From Prevotella ihumii (GTDB lineage: Bacteria; Bacteroidota; Bacteroidia; Bacteroidales; Bacteroidaceae): 64,000 bases of DNA. The DNA lies in NCBI RefSeq assembly GCF_900155655.1, contig NZ_LT706987.1:2337466-2401465 (forward strand), read 5' to 3'. The notes under the pieces are model-generated. The model had not been told where the DNA came from. It ran no database searches and saw only the letters and a list, made by a program, of their open reading frames with translations. Position numbers and translations under genes: made by a program. Each line of letters starts with the position of its first letter. Position 1 is the stretch's first letter. This document shows, one piece after another, positions 19,246 through 28,571 of the stretch.

Positions 19246-19290
19246 AAAAAGGAGTTAAAGCCTTGTTATATTAGGTTTTAACTCCTTTTT
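19246..19290 (+). terminator. Strong terminator-like hairpin
   Basis: 14-bp perfect stem AAAAAGGAGTTAAA / TTTAACTCCTTTTT ending in T5. Nothing clearly annotated ends here except the 32-codon frame at 19176, which suggests a short transcript in this gap. Confidence 0.75.
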
Positions 19291-19345
19291 GATTATAGTT
19301 TTGAGCGATTGCCCAAATGGTGTTAACGAAACGATTTTTTAATGC

Positions 19346-19413
19346 AGGGGCTCGATTCATCGAGTTCCAAACACTCAATCTTCATTGTGAGGAACTCGAT
19401 AAATCGAGCCCCT
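19346..19413. repeat. Long inverted repeat with internal palindromes
   Basis: GGGGCTCGATTCATCGAGTTCC (first arm, 19347 on) pairs with GGAACTCGATAAATCGAGCC and the following CC (second arm, to 19412). The loop is ~21 nt. Each arm is itself nearly palindromic (CTCGATnnATCGAG), so it can form a hairpin or a cruciform. It lies between the terminator and the cysS 3' repeats. Confidence 0.7.
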
Positions 19414-19486
19414 ACGCCTTGCTAAACGTAGCTGTGTCTTAGGTGAAGTATCTGCAAAAGCCTTGAAATCTTTGTTTTGATTTTTT

Positions 19487-19698
19487 GTGGATTTTACCTA
19501 TCCTACTTCCAAGTTACACCATCGAACTTTTTGGATTTATCTATCCAAATTCCCAATTACACCATCGAACGCTGTGGATTTTACCTATCCTACTTCCAAG
19601 TTACACCATCGAACTTTTTGGATTTATCTATCCAAATTCCCAAGTTACACCATCGAACGTTGTGGATTTTATCTATCCAACTTCCAAGTTACACCATC
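19487..19698 (-). repeat. 43-bp tandem repeat derived from the cysS 3' end
   Basis: Five units of ~43 bp. On the minus strand each starts GATGGTGTAACTTGG, the codons for DGVTW at the C-terminus of CysS. The first unit lies inside cysS (stop at 19669). The others follow the stop and alternate between two types (AAAAAGTTC and CACARCGTTC endings), so the higher-order period is ~87 bp. The AAAAAGTTC-type units contain a small hairpin TTTGGAT-agata-ATCCAAA. The array looks like repeated duplication of the gene's 3' end. Confidence 0.85.
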
Positions 19699-21156
19699 TT
19701 TGGTGTCTTTCACTTGGAAACCAGCTTCAGCCAATGCGTCACGAATTTGGTCGCTTACCGCCCAATCCTTGTTAGCCTTAGCCTTTGCGCGGAGGTCTAA
19801 CACCATATCCACCACCTTGCCGTATGCTTCTTCACGTGCGTCATTGTTTGCGCCACGCTCGTTCATCAATCCGAGAATATCGAATGCAAAGAGATTCATC
19901 ACTTCTGAAAGTTCTTTCAAGTCTTCAGCATTGATTTGTGCCTTATGGTCGATGAGCAAATTAACGATGTGGCAAGCCTCGAACAAAGACGAAATAACCC
20001 CTGGTGTCATCAAATCGTCGTTCATTGCGTCGTAACACTTCTGTCGCAATTCGCTTACAAACTTCTTTGTATTAGCGTCAGTTTCAGTTCCAACCTGAAT
20101 ACGGTTTAAGTCTTCTATACCGTTCATCATCTTTTCGTAACCCTTCTGTGCAGCCTGCAAAGCCTCGTTAGAGAAGTCTACCGTGCCACGATAGTGAGCT
20201 GAAAGAATGAAGAAACGAATGGTCATAGGGCTATAAGCCTGTGTCAGCGTGTCGTGCTTACCTGTAAAGAACTGATCCAATGTAATGAAATTGCCCAACG
20301 ATTTACCCATCTTTTGTCCATTGATGGTAATCATATTGTTGTGCATCCAGTATTTCACCATATCATCGCCCTGTGAAGCAACCGCCTGTGCAATCTCACA
20401 CTCGTGATGAGGGAACACCAAGTCCATACCACCTCCGTGAATATCGAAGTGCGCACCGAGATATTTCTTACCCATTGCTGTACATTCGCAGTGCCACCCA
20501 GGGAAACCATCACTCCAAGGTGATGGCCAACGCATAATGTGTTCAGGTTGTGCCTTCTTCCATAGTGCGAAGTCTACTTGGTTTTTCTTTTCGCCCACAC
20601 CGCTCAACTCGCGAGTGTTGTTAATCATATCCTCGATGTTGCGACCCGAAAGCACACCATAGCGATGGTCTTTGTTGTATTTCACCACGTCAAAGTATAT
20701 ACTTCCGTTGCTTTCGTATGCATAGCCATTTGCCATTATCTGCTTCACCAACTCTTCTTGTTCAATGATGTGTCCTGTAGCGTGAGGCTCTATAGAAGGT
20801 GGCAATACATTGAGCATACGCATTGCATCGTGATAACGATTGGTATAGTGCTGTGCTATCTCCATTGGCTCAAGCTGTTCCAATCGTGCCTTCTTTTCTA
20901 TCTTGTCATCACCTTCGTCAGCATCGTGTTCCAAGTGACCTACGTCTGTAATATTGCGCACATAACGCACCTTGTAACCTATATGTTGAAGATAACGGAA
21001 AAGAATGTCGAACGTAATAGAAGGGCGAGCGTGTCCCAAGTGTGGGTCGCCATAAACGGTAGGACCACAAACATACATACCCACATTAGGGGCGTTGAGT
21101 GGTTGAAAACGTTCCTTCTGTCTGTGCAACGTGTTGTATATTACTAAATTCTGCAT
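19669..21156 (-). CDS. cysS: Cysteinyl-tRNA synthetase
   Basis: A 495-residue class I synthetase charging tRNA-Cys. Visible features are [18 protein letters not shown] with the HIGH-type motif HLGH (~40), the zinc ligands C (CGPTVY), [10 protein letters not shown] and HHECEIAQ, and the KMSKS-type loop KMGKSLGNF (~285). The start ATG at 21156 gives [10 protein letters not shown]; an ATT six bases upstream is unnecessary. The normal C-terminus GVTWKLDR coincides with the first unit of the downstream tandem repeat. Confidence 0.97.
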   Translation of the reverse strand: MQNLVIYNTLHRQKERFQPLNAPNVGMYVCGPTVYGDPHLGHARPSITFDILFRYLQHIGYKVRYVRNITDVGHLEHDADEGDDKIEKKARLEQLEPMEIAQHYTNRYHDAMRMLNVLPPSIEPHATGHIIEQEELVKQIMANGYAYESNGSIYFDVVKYNKDHRYGVLSGRNIEDMINNTRELSGVGEKKNQVDFALWKKAQPEHIMRWPSPWSDGFPGWHCECTAMGKKYLGAHFDIHGGGMDLVFPHHECEIAQAVASQGDDMVKYWMHNNMITINGQKMGKSLGNFITLDQFFTGKHDTLTQAYSPMTIRFFILSAHYRGTVDFSNEALQAAQKGYEKMMNGIEDLNRIQVGTETDANTKKFVSELRQKCYDAMNDDLMTPGVISSLFEACHIVNLLIDHKAQINAEDLKELSEVMNLFAFDILGLMNERGANNDAREEAYGKVVDMVLDLRAKAKANKDWAVSDQIRDALAEAGFQVKDTKDGVTWKLDR

Positions 21157-21184
21157 AGTCAATGATATTTAAAATATGTAGGTG

Positions 21185-21216
21185 CAAAAGTACAAAATAA
21201 AATTTAGCTATACAAA
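21185..21216 (-). promoter_or_regulatory. cysS promoter
   Basis: Minus strand TTTG (21216-21213), a 20-bp spacer, TACTTTTG (21192-21185), 29 bp before the cysS start. Confidence 0.8.
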
Positions 21217-21260
21217 GAAAAGGTGTATCGAACATTGCCGATACACCCTTTTTGTGTTTA

Positions 21261-21453
21261 GGCTGGTTCTATAAATTACCACCGCATATAGTCATTAAAT
21301 TTTTATGACATACGTTTTGTTATCTTTTGGCTTCTTTTTGGTTCAAAATGTAAGTTCGTTCAGTCGTGTAGCTCGCTACACTCCTTTACTCTCTTGCATT
21401 TTGACCTCAAAAATAAGCTCAAAATCTAACAAAGCTAATTTATAGAACCAGCC
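21261..21453. repeat. Palindromic intergenic element, family B, full copy
   Basis: 193 bp bounded by a perfect 18-bp terminal inverted repeat GGCTGGTTCTATAAATTA / TAATTTATAGAACCAGCC, with the central palindrome GTGTAGCTCGCTACAC. A truncated copy lies at 39317-39424. It sits between cysS and the TonB receptor gene. Confidence 0.9.
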
Positions 21454-21531
21454 TTTATAGCCTACGATAGCGAGGTCTATAAATTATTATGATGAGAGAA
21501 AAGTTAGCTGCTAACTCGCTACGAATAGCAA

Positions 21532-23952
21532 TTACAGCGTAATGCTTACACCGCCATACCATGTAGCACCATAAACAGGAGCATACATAAAGGCTGCATC
21601 GTCGCCGTGCTTTTCGTCTTGCAGGTAGCTGAAGATGTTCTTACCACCAGCATAGATGTTGAATGAGCCAAAGCGTTTAGCTACACGAACATTCCAAAGT
21701 GTGAAAGCGTCAGTCTTCTTAATCTTAGAGTTTGCTTCTTCTTCAGAAACATAGTCGATGTACATCTTGCCTTGCAACGAACTTGTTACCGAGAAAGTCC
21801 AAGTATTAGGAGTATATTCAAGGGTCAAGTCGCCTGTCATACCTGGGAAACGAGAAATAAACTTGCTGTCTTTTGCGTACTTAGTTTCCTTCCAGTCGTC
21901 ACGAATGTTCTTAAACTTGCCTTGGTTGATGGTCCAGTTCAATCCTGCCTTGAAGTCACGGAATGGATTCCACTTAGCTCCCAACTCGATACCTTGAACG
22001 TAAGCATCGTCAACGTTTTCCCATTGGTAAGTGTAACCAAACTTTTTCACTTCATCGGTTGCGTTAGCAAACTGAATTTTGTCCTTTAAGTCGGTGCGGA
22101 AGATGTTTGCGCTCAATTGGAAGTTCTTGCCATAGTAGTCGGCAGAGATGTTGTAGCTGATAGAGCGTTCGCCCTTGAGGCTTGACGACTTCCATACACG
22201 TGGTGAACCAGAGCAGAGGTGAAGGTCTTCAGAGAAACCATAAGGAGCACGGAAACCTGTACCAATGTTAGCACGAAGTACGAGTGATGGGTTTACAGAG
22301 TACTTGATAGCAAGACGGGGGTTGAACGAAGTCTTGTCGAACTTGGTCTTTGGGAAAGCCACGTCAGATACCTTCTGACTTGTAGCATACTCTTCGCCAG
22401 AGTGGTGGCTGTCAATACGAATACCGGGAACAACGGTCAAGTTAGGAAGTACGTTCCATTCGTCTTGAATAAAGAAGCCAAGTTCGTTAGCGTGCTTCTT
22501 ACCAATAGATGTGTAAGGAATACCATAGTAAGGGTTGCCCTTTTCTTCTTCAGCAGAGATGATGTAAAGACCTGTTTCGCGCAGACGTGTGAAATAGCCT
22601 TGAACACCTGTCAACAAAGTGTGGTTGCCGAGGATAGAAGTGAAAGTGAGCGAAGGGGTAAATGTGTTCTCCTTAGCCAAGTATGGGCGCATCAACTCTA
22701 CATCAGGACTTAACCCTTCAGGGTTTTTCGCATCAGTAGTAGCTTCCTTATAGTTTGAGAGGAAAGTATCGTTGGTAGCGTTACGCTTGTGATGAACGTA
22801 AGCCATAGCAAGATTGAATTCAGAGTGTGCACCTAAAGGCAATGTGTAGGCAAGGTCGGTAGAGAGACGATTGGTGCGAATATTCTCTGTACCTGAAGAA
22901 TAAGGGTTAAGATACAAGTCGTTGGTCATTGTACCACCATAGCGGAGTTCGTCTAAAGCCTTGGTACGAATAACAAGTTTGTCGTTCTTTGCAAATGGAC
23001 TGTAAATGTAAGCACTCAAACCTACATTGCTCATCAAGCTGTACACACGGTCAGAAATGCCGTCCTTCTTCTTCACCTCGTCACGAGTCAATCCATCTTT
23101 TGTAGCATCAATAGCGTCTTCTTCGGTGCGTTGTGCTGTGACGAGCAAACCTATGTTCTTGTAACGCATAGAACCTGAACCCTTGTAACTCTTATGACCG
23201 AAGTTACCAAACTGAACATCAGCAGTTACCAATGGTTCGAAGGTAGGTTCTTTAGAAATGATGTTGATAGCACCAGCTACAGCACTACTACCATAGAGAG
23301 CCGAGCCTGCACCCTTTACCACTTCAAGGCGGTCAATGTCGTTTGTACCCATCTGCTGCAAGCCGTAAACACCTGCAAGACCAGAATAGATAGGTTCGCC
23401 ATCTACCAACACTTGTGTGTGTTCAGCACCCAAGCCCTGCATACGTACCATAGAGAAATTGCAGAACTGGCACTGCTGTTCTACACGAATACCGGGCACG
23501 CCTTCCAAAGCCTCAAAGAGGTTTTGCGCATTCTTGCGCTTGATAGCCTGTGAGGTGAGCACTTCAGTACGGATAGGCACATTCTTTACAAAGTGCTCTG
23601 TGCGTGTACCTGTTACTACCACTTGGCTAAGCTCCAAGGCGTCCTTATCCAATTGGAAGTAAGCACTTGTGCCTTTGCCTTTCTCCATTACCACTTCAAG
23701 TTCTTGTTCTTGATAGCCATCAAGTGTAGCTACTACAATTTGTTTACCTAATGGTAAGTCGGGTATCTTAAAGTGACCCGACGCATCACATTTGGTTTTC
23801 AGTGTTGTACCTTTAATGCTAATGGTAGCATAAGGGAGGTGTTAGCCTGTTTCTTTGGCTTTTACATGGCCAAAGAGCATTGCATCTGTGCCTTGTGCGA
23901 ATGACACAACAGCACATAAAATGCTAATAAAAAGAATTGATATACGTTTCAT
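21532..23952 (-). pseudogene. TonB-dependent receptor with a premature stop in the N-terminal domain
   Basis: From ATG 23952 the frame encodes a signal peptide (MKRISILFISILCAVVSFAQ) and the start of a CarboxypepD-like domain, then a TAA at 23842-23844 (codon 37, ...KAKETG-stop-HLPYATI). The same frame continues without further stops through the plug (TGTRTEHFVKNVPIRTEVL, EGVPGIRVEQQ, VVKGAGSALYGSSAVAGAIN) and a full 22-strand-type barrel to 21532. Restarting at an internal ATG (23694) would lack a signal peptide, so the product is probably not exported. The plug/barrel resembles BtuB/Cir-like receptors, with an unusual CQFC motif in the plug. The substrate is not known. The mutation is a single codon, so it looks recent. 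Confidence 0.85.
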
Positions 23953-24503
23953 TATGTTTATATTTAGTGTTGTGCAAAATTACTAACCTACGTATAGTTG
24001 GACAACACCTAAAATTGAGTAAATATTAAAGCATTTTAACGGTATAAATCTTTTAAAAAGTAGGAATATACTTAAATGTAATGATACTTTAAGGGGAGGT
24101 AAGAGCATTTTATGAACATAAACTTGTTTTTGTAAACTTATAGTTTGCATAAGGTTGTGTGTTCTGTGTATAAATATAGGGTGGAGCTTTCGTTTTTTAC
24201 TGACGCCCCCCTTGTATACCTATTATATAAGGTGTTCGGTTTGTCACTTTGCTTTTTCCAATCTTCCTCTTTTGTAAGTGAGAATGTTAAATTCAACGCT
24301 CATATTTCTCGCATTTCTGTTCGAACGGAACGTGATGCAGAAAGTTGGGCTTAATGGGTGTGCATTTGTAAATGATTGATTTATTGATTATTATAAATAT
24401 ATTATGATAAGTGTGCAAAACGAAAGCCCTTTTATTGGGTAAATATAGGACTATTGAGGGTAAGAATAGAATAAAAAAGCGACAAATAATTGACATTTCG
24501 TTT
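23953..24503. other. Non-coding region upstream of the TonB receptor
   Basis: About 550 bp of AT-rich DNA with no gene I can support. It must contain the receptor's promoter on the minus strand. The palindrome array at 24504-24588 follows. Confidence 0.4.
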
Positions 24504-24588
24504 GCTAAAGTTCAATGTTGGGCGTGTCAAAGTTCAACTATGGGGAGGTAAAACATATATGTTTGGCATTGTCATACTTAAACTTTGG
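24504..24588 (-). repeat. Phased palindrome array, copy 1
   Basis: Read on the minus strand, four units at 22-23 bp spacing: an imperfect AAAGTTTAAG unit, the palindrome AAACATATATGTTT, then two units of the AGTTGAACTTT type. Linkers are ACAATGCC, ACCTCCCC and ACACGCCC-like. The same word types and linkers recur at 35786-35872 and 62443-62527. Confidence 0.75.
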
Positions 24589-24751
24589 GAATAGAAAAGT
24601 GGTGGATATGACATTTAGAACATAAAATAAGAATTTAAAACCAATGCTATTTTGTGAATTGAAATGTTAAAACGATACTTCCAAGCATTTGCGTCTTTGC
24701 GTCTTCCGTTTTTTAAGGAGTTAGAGCCAAATGTTTTGTGGCTGTGGTTTT

Positions 24752-24840
24752 GTCCGACCTGTCTGACCTGTCTGACCTGTCTGACCTGTCCGCCCCGTCT
24801 GACCCGTCTGACCCGTCCGACCTGTCCGACTTGTCCGACC
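24752..24840 (+). repeat. 9-bp tandem repeat (minisatellite), ten units
   Basis: Ten near-identical 9-mers, consensus GTCYGACCT (GTCCGACCT, GTCTGACCT, GTCTGACCC ...), ending 2 bp before the radC stop codon. The reverse complement AGGTCRGAC is the same family as the array at 34050-34130. Confidence 0.9.
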
Positions 24841-24842
24841 AA

Positions 24843-25559
24843 TTATCCAAAACTACCCCCACAAGCATTTAATCTGCCTTCCTCACGATACGAATAGTAA
24901 TTACCATCAGTAATGATTACGTGGTCGAGGAAGTGGAGACGCATAAAGTCGCACGCCTGTTTTATGTTTCGTGTTATGATGTCGTCTGCAGGACTTGGAG
25001 TAGGGTTGTTACTAGGGTGATTGTGACAAATGGCAATCACGGTAGCGTTTTTAAGAATAGCTTCTTTCATCACCACACGCACATCTATGGCAGTTTCGGT
25101 AAGTCCGCCTTGCGATATGCGTTTGGCCTCTATGAGTTTAAAGTTGTGGTTCATCAGCAGTGCCCACGCCTCTTCCATATCTTGGTCTTGCAGCTTGGGG
25201 TGCATATAGTTGTAGATTGCTGTAGCCGACCCAAGGTCTTTGCGTTCGGCAACCATTGTGGCTTGGCGACGTTTGCCCAATTCGCAGGCAGCAAGAATAG
25301 TTACTGCCTTTGCCTCGCCTATGCCTATATAACGTGTTAGCTCGGAGATGGAGAGTTTGCCGAGGGTATTCAGATTGTTGTCGCAGTCGGACAGCACGTG
25401 CTTCATCAAGTCCACCGCACTCATTCGGGTAGACCCAGAGCCAATAAGAATGGCTAAAAGTTCAGCATTAGAGAGTGCCTCTGCCCCTTGGCGGAGTAGC
25501 TTCTCGCGCGGACGGTCTTCCTCTGCCCATTGATTGATGTTGAGCTTTGTTTCCATCAC
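24843..25559 (-). CDS. radC: RadC family JAB-domain protein
   Basis: A 238-residue protein with an N-terminal helix-hairpin-helix region (~25-95, LLAILIGSGSTRMSA) and a C-terminal JAB/MPN metalloprotease-like domain with the zinc motif HNHPSN...SPAD (~175-190). Despite its name, a direct role of RadC in DNA repair is doubtful. The start overlaps the neighbourhood of the glycosyltransferase stop (3-bp gap), so the two are cotranscribed. The 9-bp minisatellite begins immediately past its stop. Confidence 0.9.
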   Translation of the reverse strand: MMETKLNINQWAEEDRPREKLLRQGAEALSNAELLAILIGSGSTRMSAVDLMKHVLSDCDNNLNTLGKLSISELTRYIGIGEAKAVTILAACELGKRRQATMVAERKDLGSATAIYNYMHPKLQDQDMEEAWALLMNHNFKLIEAKRISQGGLTETAIDVRVVMKEAILKNATVIAICHNHPSNNPTPSPADDIITRNIKQACDFMRLHFLDHVIITDGNYYSYREEGRLNACGGSFG

Positions 25560-25561
25560 CG

Positions 25562-26614
25562 TTATTTATAGAAATTCTTTTCGTAGGCTGCAAACTCGCT
25601 TTTGCCCCTTACACAACGTTTCCACCACGCCTCTATGAAGCCAAATCCATAGCCCATAAGTTGCACAAAGGCGGCACGCACGCTAAGCAAGCCTATGTTG
25701 AGGCTCTTGTTTCGGATAGAACTATCTACTACGATAAGTAGGGCGTACAAGGCGATAGGACTAAGGGCGCATACGCAAAGGAGAAATCCAACAATAGAAG
25801 CAAATAGGAAAAGAGAGGGTGAAAACATAAGAACAACGCCTACAAGGAATAGCACCATAAGCGAAAGAACGCCTACGGTGAACACCATAGGGAGCAGGTG
25901 GACAAGTTTAAGGCTTTCGGGATACTTCTTATAAAGATTGATGCGGGCAATACCAGAATTGTACACCTGTCGCCAAAACTTTCGGAAGTCAGTGCGGCGT
26001 TTGTGCCATACCCACGCTTCGGGGAAGAGTCGGCAACGTTTGTCAGCTTTGAATATACGGATAGAGAAGTCTATATCTTCGCCAAAACGCATCTTGGAAA
26101 AGCCGCCTAACTCCATATATACATCACGGCGAATACCCATATTGAACGAACGAGGGTAGAATTTGTCCAACTTTTTCTTACCACCACGAATACCGCCTGT
26201 GGTGAAGAACGAAGTCATAGAATAAGAGATGGCTTTCTGCGTATCGGTAAACGAAGGGTGTGCAGCATCAGGACCACCGAAGGCATCTGCTGGTTCGCGG
26301 TTCAACTCTGCGGTTACAGCCGCCAAATAGCCTTTGGGCAGCACCACATCGGAGTCTAAGATGAGGAGATACTCGCCTTTTGCACGTTCAGCACCATAGT
26401 TTCGGCTTTGTCCCGGTCCTGAGTTGGGCTTGTTGTAATAGTGTATGTCGAGCTTGTTGCTGTACTTTTGGCATACATCTTGACAAGGCACACTCGACCC
26501 ATCTTCTACTATTACTACCTCAAAGTCGGTCTCCTCTTGTGTAAGCAAACTTTCTAAGAGTTCGTCTACCTCGTCTGGGCGATTGTAAACAGGAACAATG
26601 ATGCTGTATTTCAT
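25562..26614 (-). CDS. Family 2 glycosyltransferase, membrane-associated
   Basis: A 350-residue GT-A glycosyltransferase. The N-terminus SIIVPVYNRPDEVDELLESL is typical of GT2, followed by VEDGSS, the DxD-type LILDSDVVLP (~95), and the acceptor-side FGEDIDFSIRI (ED motif, ~190). Two or three hydrophobic helices follow residue ~240. Probably builds a cell-surface glycan; donor and acceptor are unknown. It is immediately upstream of radC, with a 2-bp gap. Confidence 0.88.
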   Translation of the reverse strand: MKYSIIVPVYNRPDEVDELLESLLTQEETDFEVVIVEDGSSVPCQDVCQKYSNKLDIHYYNKPNSGPGQSRNYGAERAKGEYLLILDSDVVLPKGYLAAVTAELNREPADAFGGPDAAHPSFTDTQKAISYSMTSFFTTGGIRGGKKKLDKFYPRSFNMGIRRDVYMELGGFSKMRFGEDIDFSIRIFKADKRCRLFPEAWVWHKRRTDFRKFWRQVYNSGIARINLYKKYPESLKLVHLLPMVFTVGVLSLMVLFLVGVVLMFSPSLFLFASIVGFLLCVCALSPIALYALLIVVDSSIRNKSLNIGLLSVRAAFVQLMGYGFGFIEAWWKRCVRGKSEFAAYEKNFYK

Positions 26615-26638
26615 ATAGGTTAGAGAATTAAAAAGAAA

Positions 26639-26711
26639 AAAGGTGGAGAACGAAATGATGGTCTTGCAAGCCTTATAGGTTCACTTTCCAATCGTTTCGT
26701 TTTCCACCTTA
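26639..26711 (-). terminator. Terminator of efp
   Basis: Long imperfect stem AAGGTGGAgAACGAAATGA / ATCGTTTCGTTtTCCACCTT. On the minus strand it is followed by TTTTTTCTTTTT. It lies just past the efp stop and in front of the glycosyltransferase gene. Confidence 0.8.
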
Positions 26712-26723
26712 AAGAGTTATGTA

Positions 26724-27290
26724 TTATCCGTTTACACGACCAAGGTAACTACCGTCGCGAGTGTCAATTTGAATGGTTTCACCCTCGTTGATGAACAAAG
26801 GAACACGTACCACTGCACCTGTTTCAAGTGTTGCAGGCTTTGTAGCATTGGTAGCAGTGTTGCCCTTTACGCCAGGTTCGCTGTGTGTGATGGTCAATGT
26901 AGTCTTAACAGGCATTTCAGCTGAAAGGATTGTGCCATCTGAAGTGTCGGTAACAACTTCTACAACGTCGCTTTCTTTCATATATTCTGCACCTGTAATC
27001 TGATGCAAAGGAATAGGAATCTGCTCGAAAGTCTCTTGGTTCATAAAGATGTAACCAGTTGAGTCCTGATACAAGTATTGGTAAGGACGACGCTCAACAC
27101 GTACGTCTTCCAACTTGAAACCTACTTGGAATGTACGTTCGAGCACACGACCATCGGCAACATTCTTAAGCTTTGTAATCATAACTGTATTGCCCTTACC
27201 TGGCTTTCTGTGCTGAAAATCGATACAAGTCCAAATCTTACCATCAAGACGGATACAAGTTCCGATTTTGATTTCCTGTGAATTAATCAT
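26724..27290 (-). CDS. efp: Elongation factor P
   Basis: A 188-residue EF-P that relieves ribosome stalling at consecutive prolines. The three-domain length is normal. The KOW-like N-domain has the loop RKPGKGNTV, whose tip lysine (K32) is the usual modification site in lysine-type EF-Ps. The C-terminus IQIDTRDGSYLGRVNG is canonical. Confidence 0.96.
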   Translation of the reverse strand: MINSQEIKIGTCIRLDGKIWTCIDFQHRKPGKGNTVMITKLKNVADGRVLERTFQVGFKLEDVRVERRPYQYLYQDSTGYIFMNQETFEQIPIPLHQITGAEYMKESDVVEVVTDTSDGTILSAEMPVKTTLTITHSEPGVKGNTATNATKPATLETGAVVRVPLFINEGETIQIDTRDGSYLGRVNG

Positions 27291-27348
27291 AATTTCTTAA
27301 TATGTAAATTGTTATTTATTGTTTTAATACAAAAGCATTACTGCGCTG

Positions 27349-27380
27349 CAAAGTTACACAAATTATAGAAAAAACATAAA
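27349..27380 (-). promoter_or_regulatory. efp promoter
   Basis: Minus strand TAACTTTG (27356-27349) with TTTA 20 bp upstream (27380-27377). Confidence 0.65.
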
Positions 27381-27405
27381 TTATTTGCCTAAAAATCAAT
27401 GTTTT

Positions 27406-27437
27406 CTTGGTTATTTCAAAAAGATTAAGTAATTTTG
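27406..27437 (+). promoter_or_regulatory. rpmH promoter
   Basis: CTTG (27406-27409), a 20-bp spacer, TAATTTTG (27430-27437). It diverges from the efp promoter. Confidence 0.7.
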
Positions 27438-27509
27438 CAGCCCGTAACGTTGGACTAACATCTGGCGGTAGCTCTATATGCATAATAACAAATAAAATAG
27501 GATAGAACA

Positions 27510-27665
27510 ATGAAAAGAACATTTCAGCCTCACAACCGCCGTCGTGTAAACAAGCACGGCTTCCGCGAAAGAATGGCAACAAAGGACGGCCGCCGCGTAT
27601 TGGCAGCACGTCGCGCTAAAGGTCGCAAGAAGTTAACAGTATCTGACGAGCACCACGGAAAGTAA
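27510..27665 (+). CDS. rpmH: 50S ribosomal protein L34
   Basis: A 51-residue highly basic protein beginning [18 protein letters not shown] and containing [16 protein letters not shown], the L34 signature. The short tail TVSDEHHGK is typical of Bacteroidetes. It has its own promoter and terminator. It is not next to dnaA/rnpA here. Confidence 0.97.
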   Translation: MKRTFQPHNRRRVNKHGFRERMATKDGRRVLAARRAKGRKKLTVSDEHHGK

Positions 27666-27693
27666 TTCCGCTGCACGGAAGAGAATTGAAACT

Positions 27694-27740
27694 AAAACGG
27701 AAAGAAGTAAGGAACAATCTTTGCTTCTTTCCGTTTTTTT
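27694..27740 (+). terminator. rpmH terminator
   Basis: AAACGGAAAGAAG / CTTCTTTCCGTTT stem followed by T-run. The T-run overlaps the promoter of the next gene. Confidence 0.9.
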
Positions 27741-27751
27741 GTTTACCTTTG
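27720..27751 (+). promoter_or_regulatory. Promoter of the PASTA-rluD-ddl run, inside the rpmH terminator
   Basis: TTTG (27720-27723), a 20-bp spacer, TACCTTTG (27744-27751). The -33 box lies in the right arm of the rpmH terminator, a compact overlap of stop and start signals. Confidence 0.7.
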
Positions 27752-27791
27752 CCACATTATTATATAATATAAACAGATACGAAGGTTTTAG

Positions 27792-28568
27792 ATGTTAAAA
27801 GGTTCGCTACAAAAAATATTCAGTACTTATCTCTGGGGCAACGTTTTAGCGATAACGATTATCGTTATACTGCTCTCCTTGGGCGTAAGAGACGGAATTG
27901 ATTATTACACACATAAGGGAGAATCGATTGTGGTGCCGAATGTTATTCACAAGCAGTTGGATGATGCCAAAGATATAATGGACAAGGTGGGACTAACCAT
28001 TGAAGTTACCGACACGGGATATGTAAAGAACCTACCCCCTGATTGTATTTTGGAACAGACACCTGTAGGCGGAAAACGTGTGAAATCGACACGTGTGATA
28101 TATGTTACCATCAATGCAGCAAGTGCGCCAACGTTGGAATTGCCCGACTTGGTAGACAATAGTTCGCTGCGTGAGGCTCGTGCGCTATTGCTCTCAATGG
28201 GCTTTAAGGTGGGCGAACCTGAATATATCCCTGGCGAAAAGGACTGGATATATGGCATTAAGGTGAACGGAAAGCAGGTACAGGCTGGCGATCATATTCC
28301 AAACGATGCTTTGGTGATAATCCAAGTAGGAGATGGCACACGCGATGCGGCGGACACAACGAGCTTGCACCCAGTGGTAGAGTATGATGAGGTGGAAGTG
28401 GAAGAACCTGAATATGAGTACGAATACGAATGGGTGGAAGTGCCTGTGGACGAAAATGGTAACGAAATAAAAGAAGGAAATGGTGGTAAACCGCACATTG
28501 TTCCGTCAGTACCAACGCCAAAGGCAACAGAACCAAATGAAAATAACGGCTCTAAACCCACAAATTAA
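27792..28568 (+). CDS. PASTA-domain membrane protein
   Basis: A 258-residue protein with one N-terminal TM helix (~16-38) and two to three PASTA-like units (VVPNVIHKQLDDAKDIMDKVGL at ~50, then LELPDLVDNSSLREARALLLSMG at ~115). An acidic/tyrosine-rich segment (DEVEVEEPEYEYEYEW, ~200) and a proline/asparagine-rich tail follow. PASTA domains bind peptidoglycan or cell-wall fragments. There is no kinase domain. It precedes rluD by 3 bp and ddl follows, an arrangement common in Bacteroidales. Confidence 0.88.
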   Translation: MLKGSLQKIFSTYLWGNVLAITIIVILLSLGVRDGIDYYTHKGESIVVPNVIHKQLDDAKDIMDKVGLTIEVTDTGYVKNLPPDCILEQTPVGGKRVKSTRVIYVTINAASAPTLELPDLVDNSSLREARALLLSMGFKVGEPEYIPGEKDWIYGIKVNGKQVQAGDHIPNDALVIIQVGDGTRDAADTTSLHPVVEYDEVEVEEPEYEYEYEWVEVPVDENGNEIKEGNGGKPHIVPSVPTPKATEPNENNGSKPTN

Positions 28569-28571
28569 GAT

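Noticed and set aside
19176..19274. 32-codon frame MKEEDLPIFK...
   Set aside because: Its 3' end forms the arm of a strong terminator hairpin and no family match is evident; kept only as a note.
19477..20035. Plus-strand frames with repeated [15 protein letters not shown] sequence
   Set aside because: They are antisense readings of the 43-bp repeat and of cysS.
24443..24600. Regularly spaced palindromes as a CRISPR array
   Set aside because: Units are only 22-23 bp with 8-bp linkers, there are two different palindromic words, and no cas genes are present.
24615..24842. Minus-strand frame with repeated VRQVRQ
   Set aside because: It is a translation of the 9-bp minisatellite past the radC stop; no independent support.
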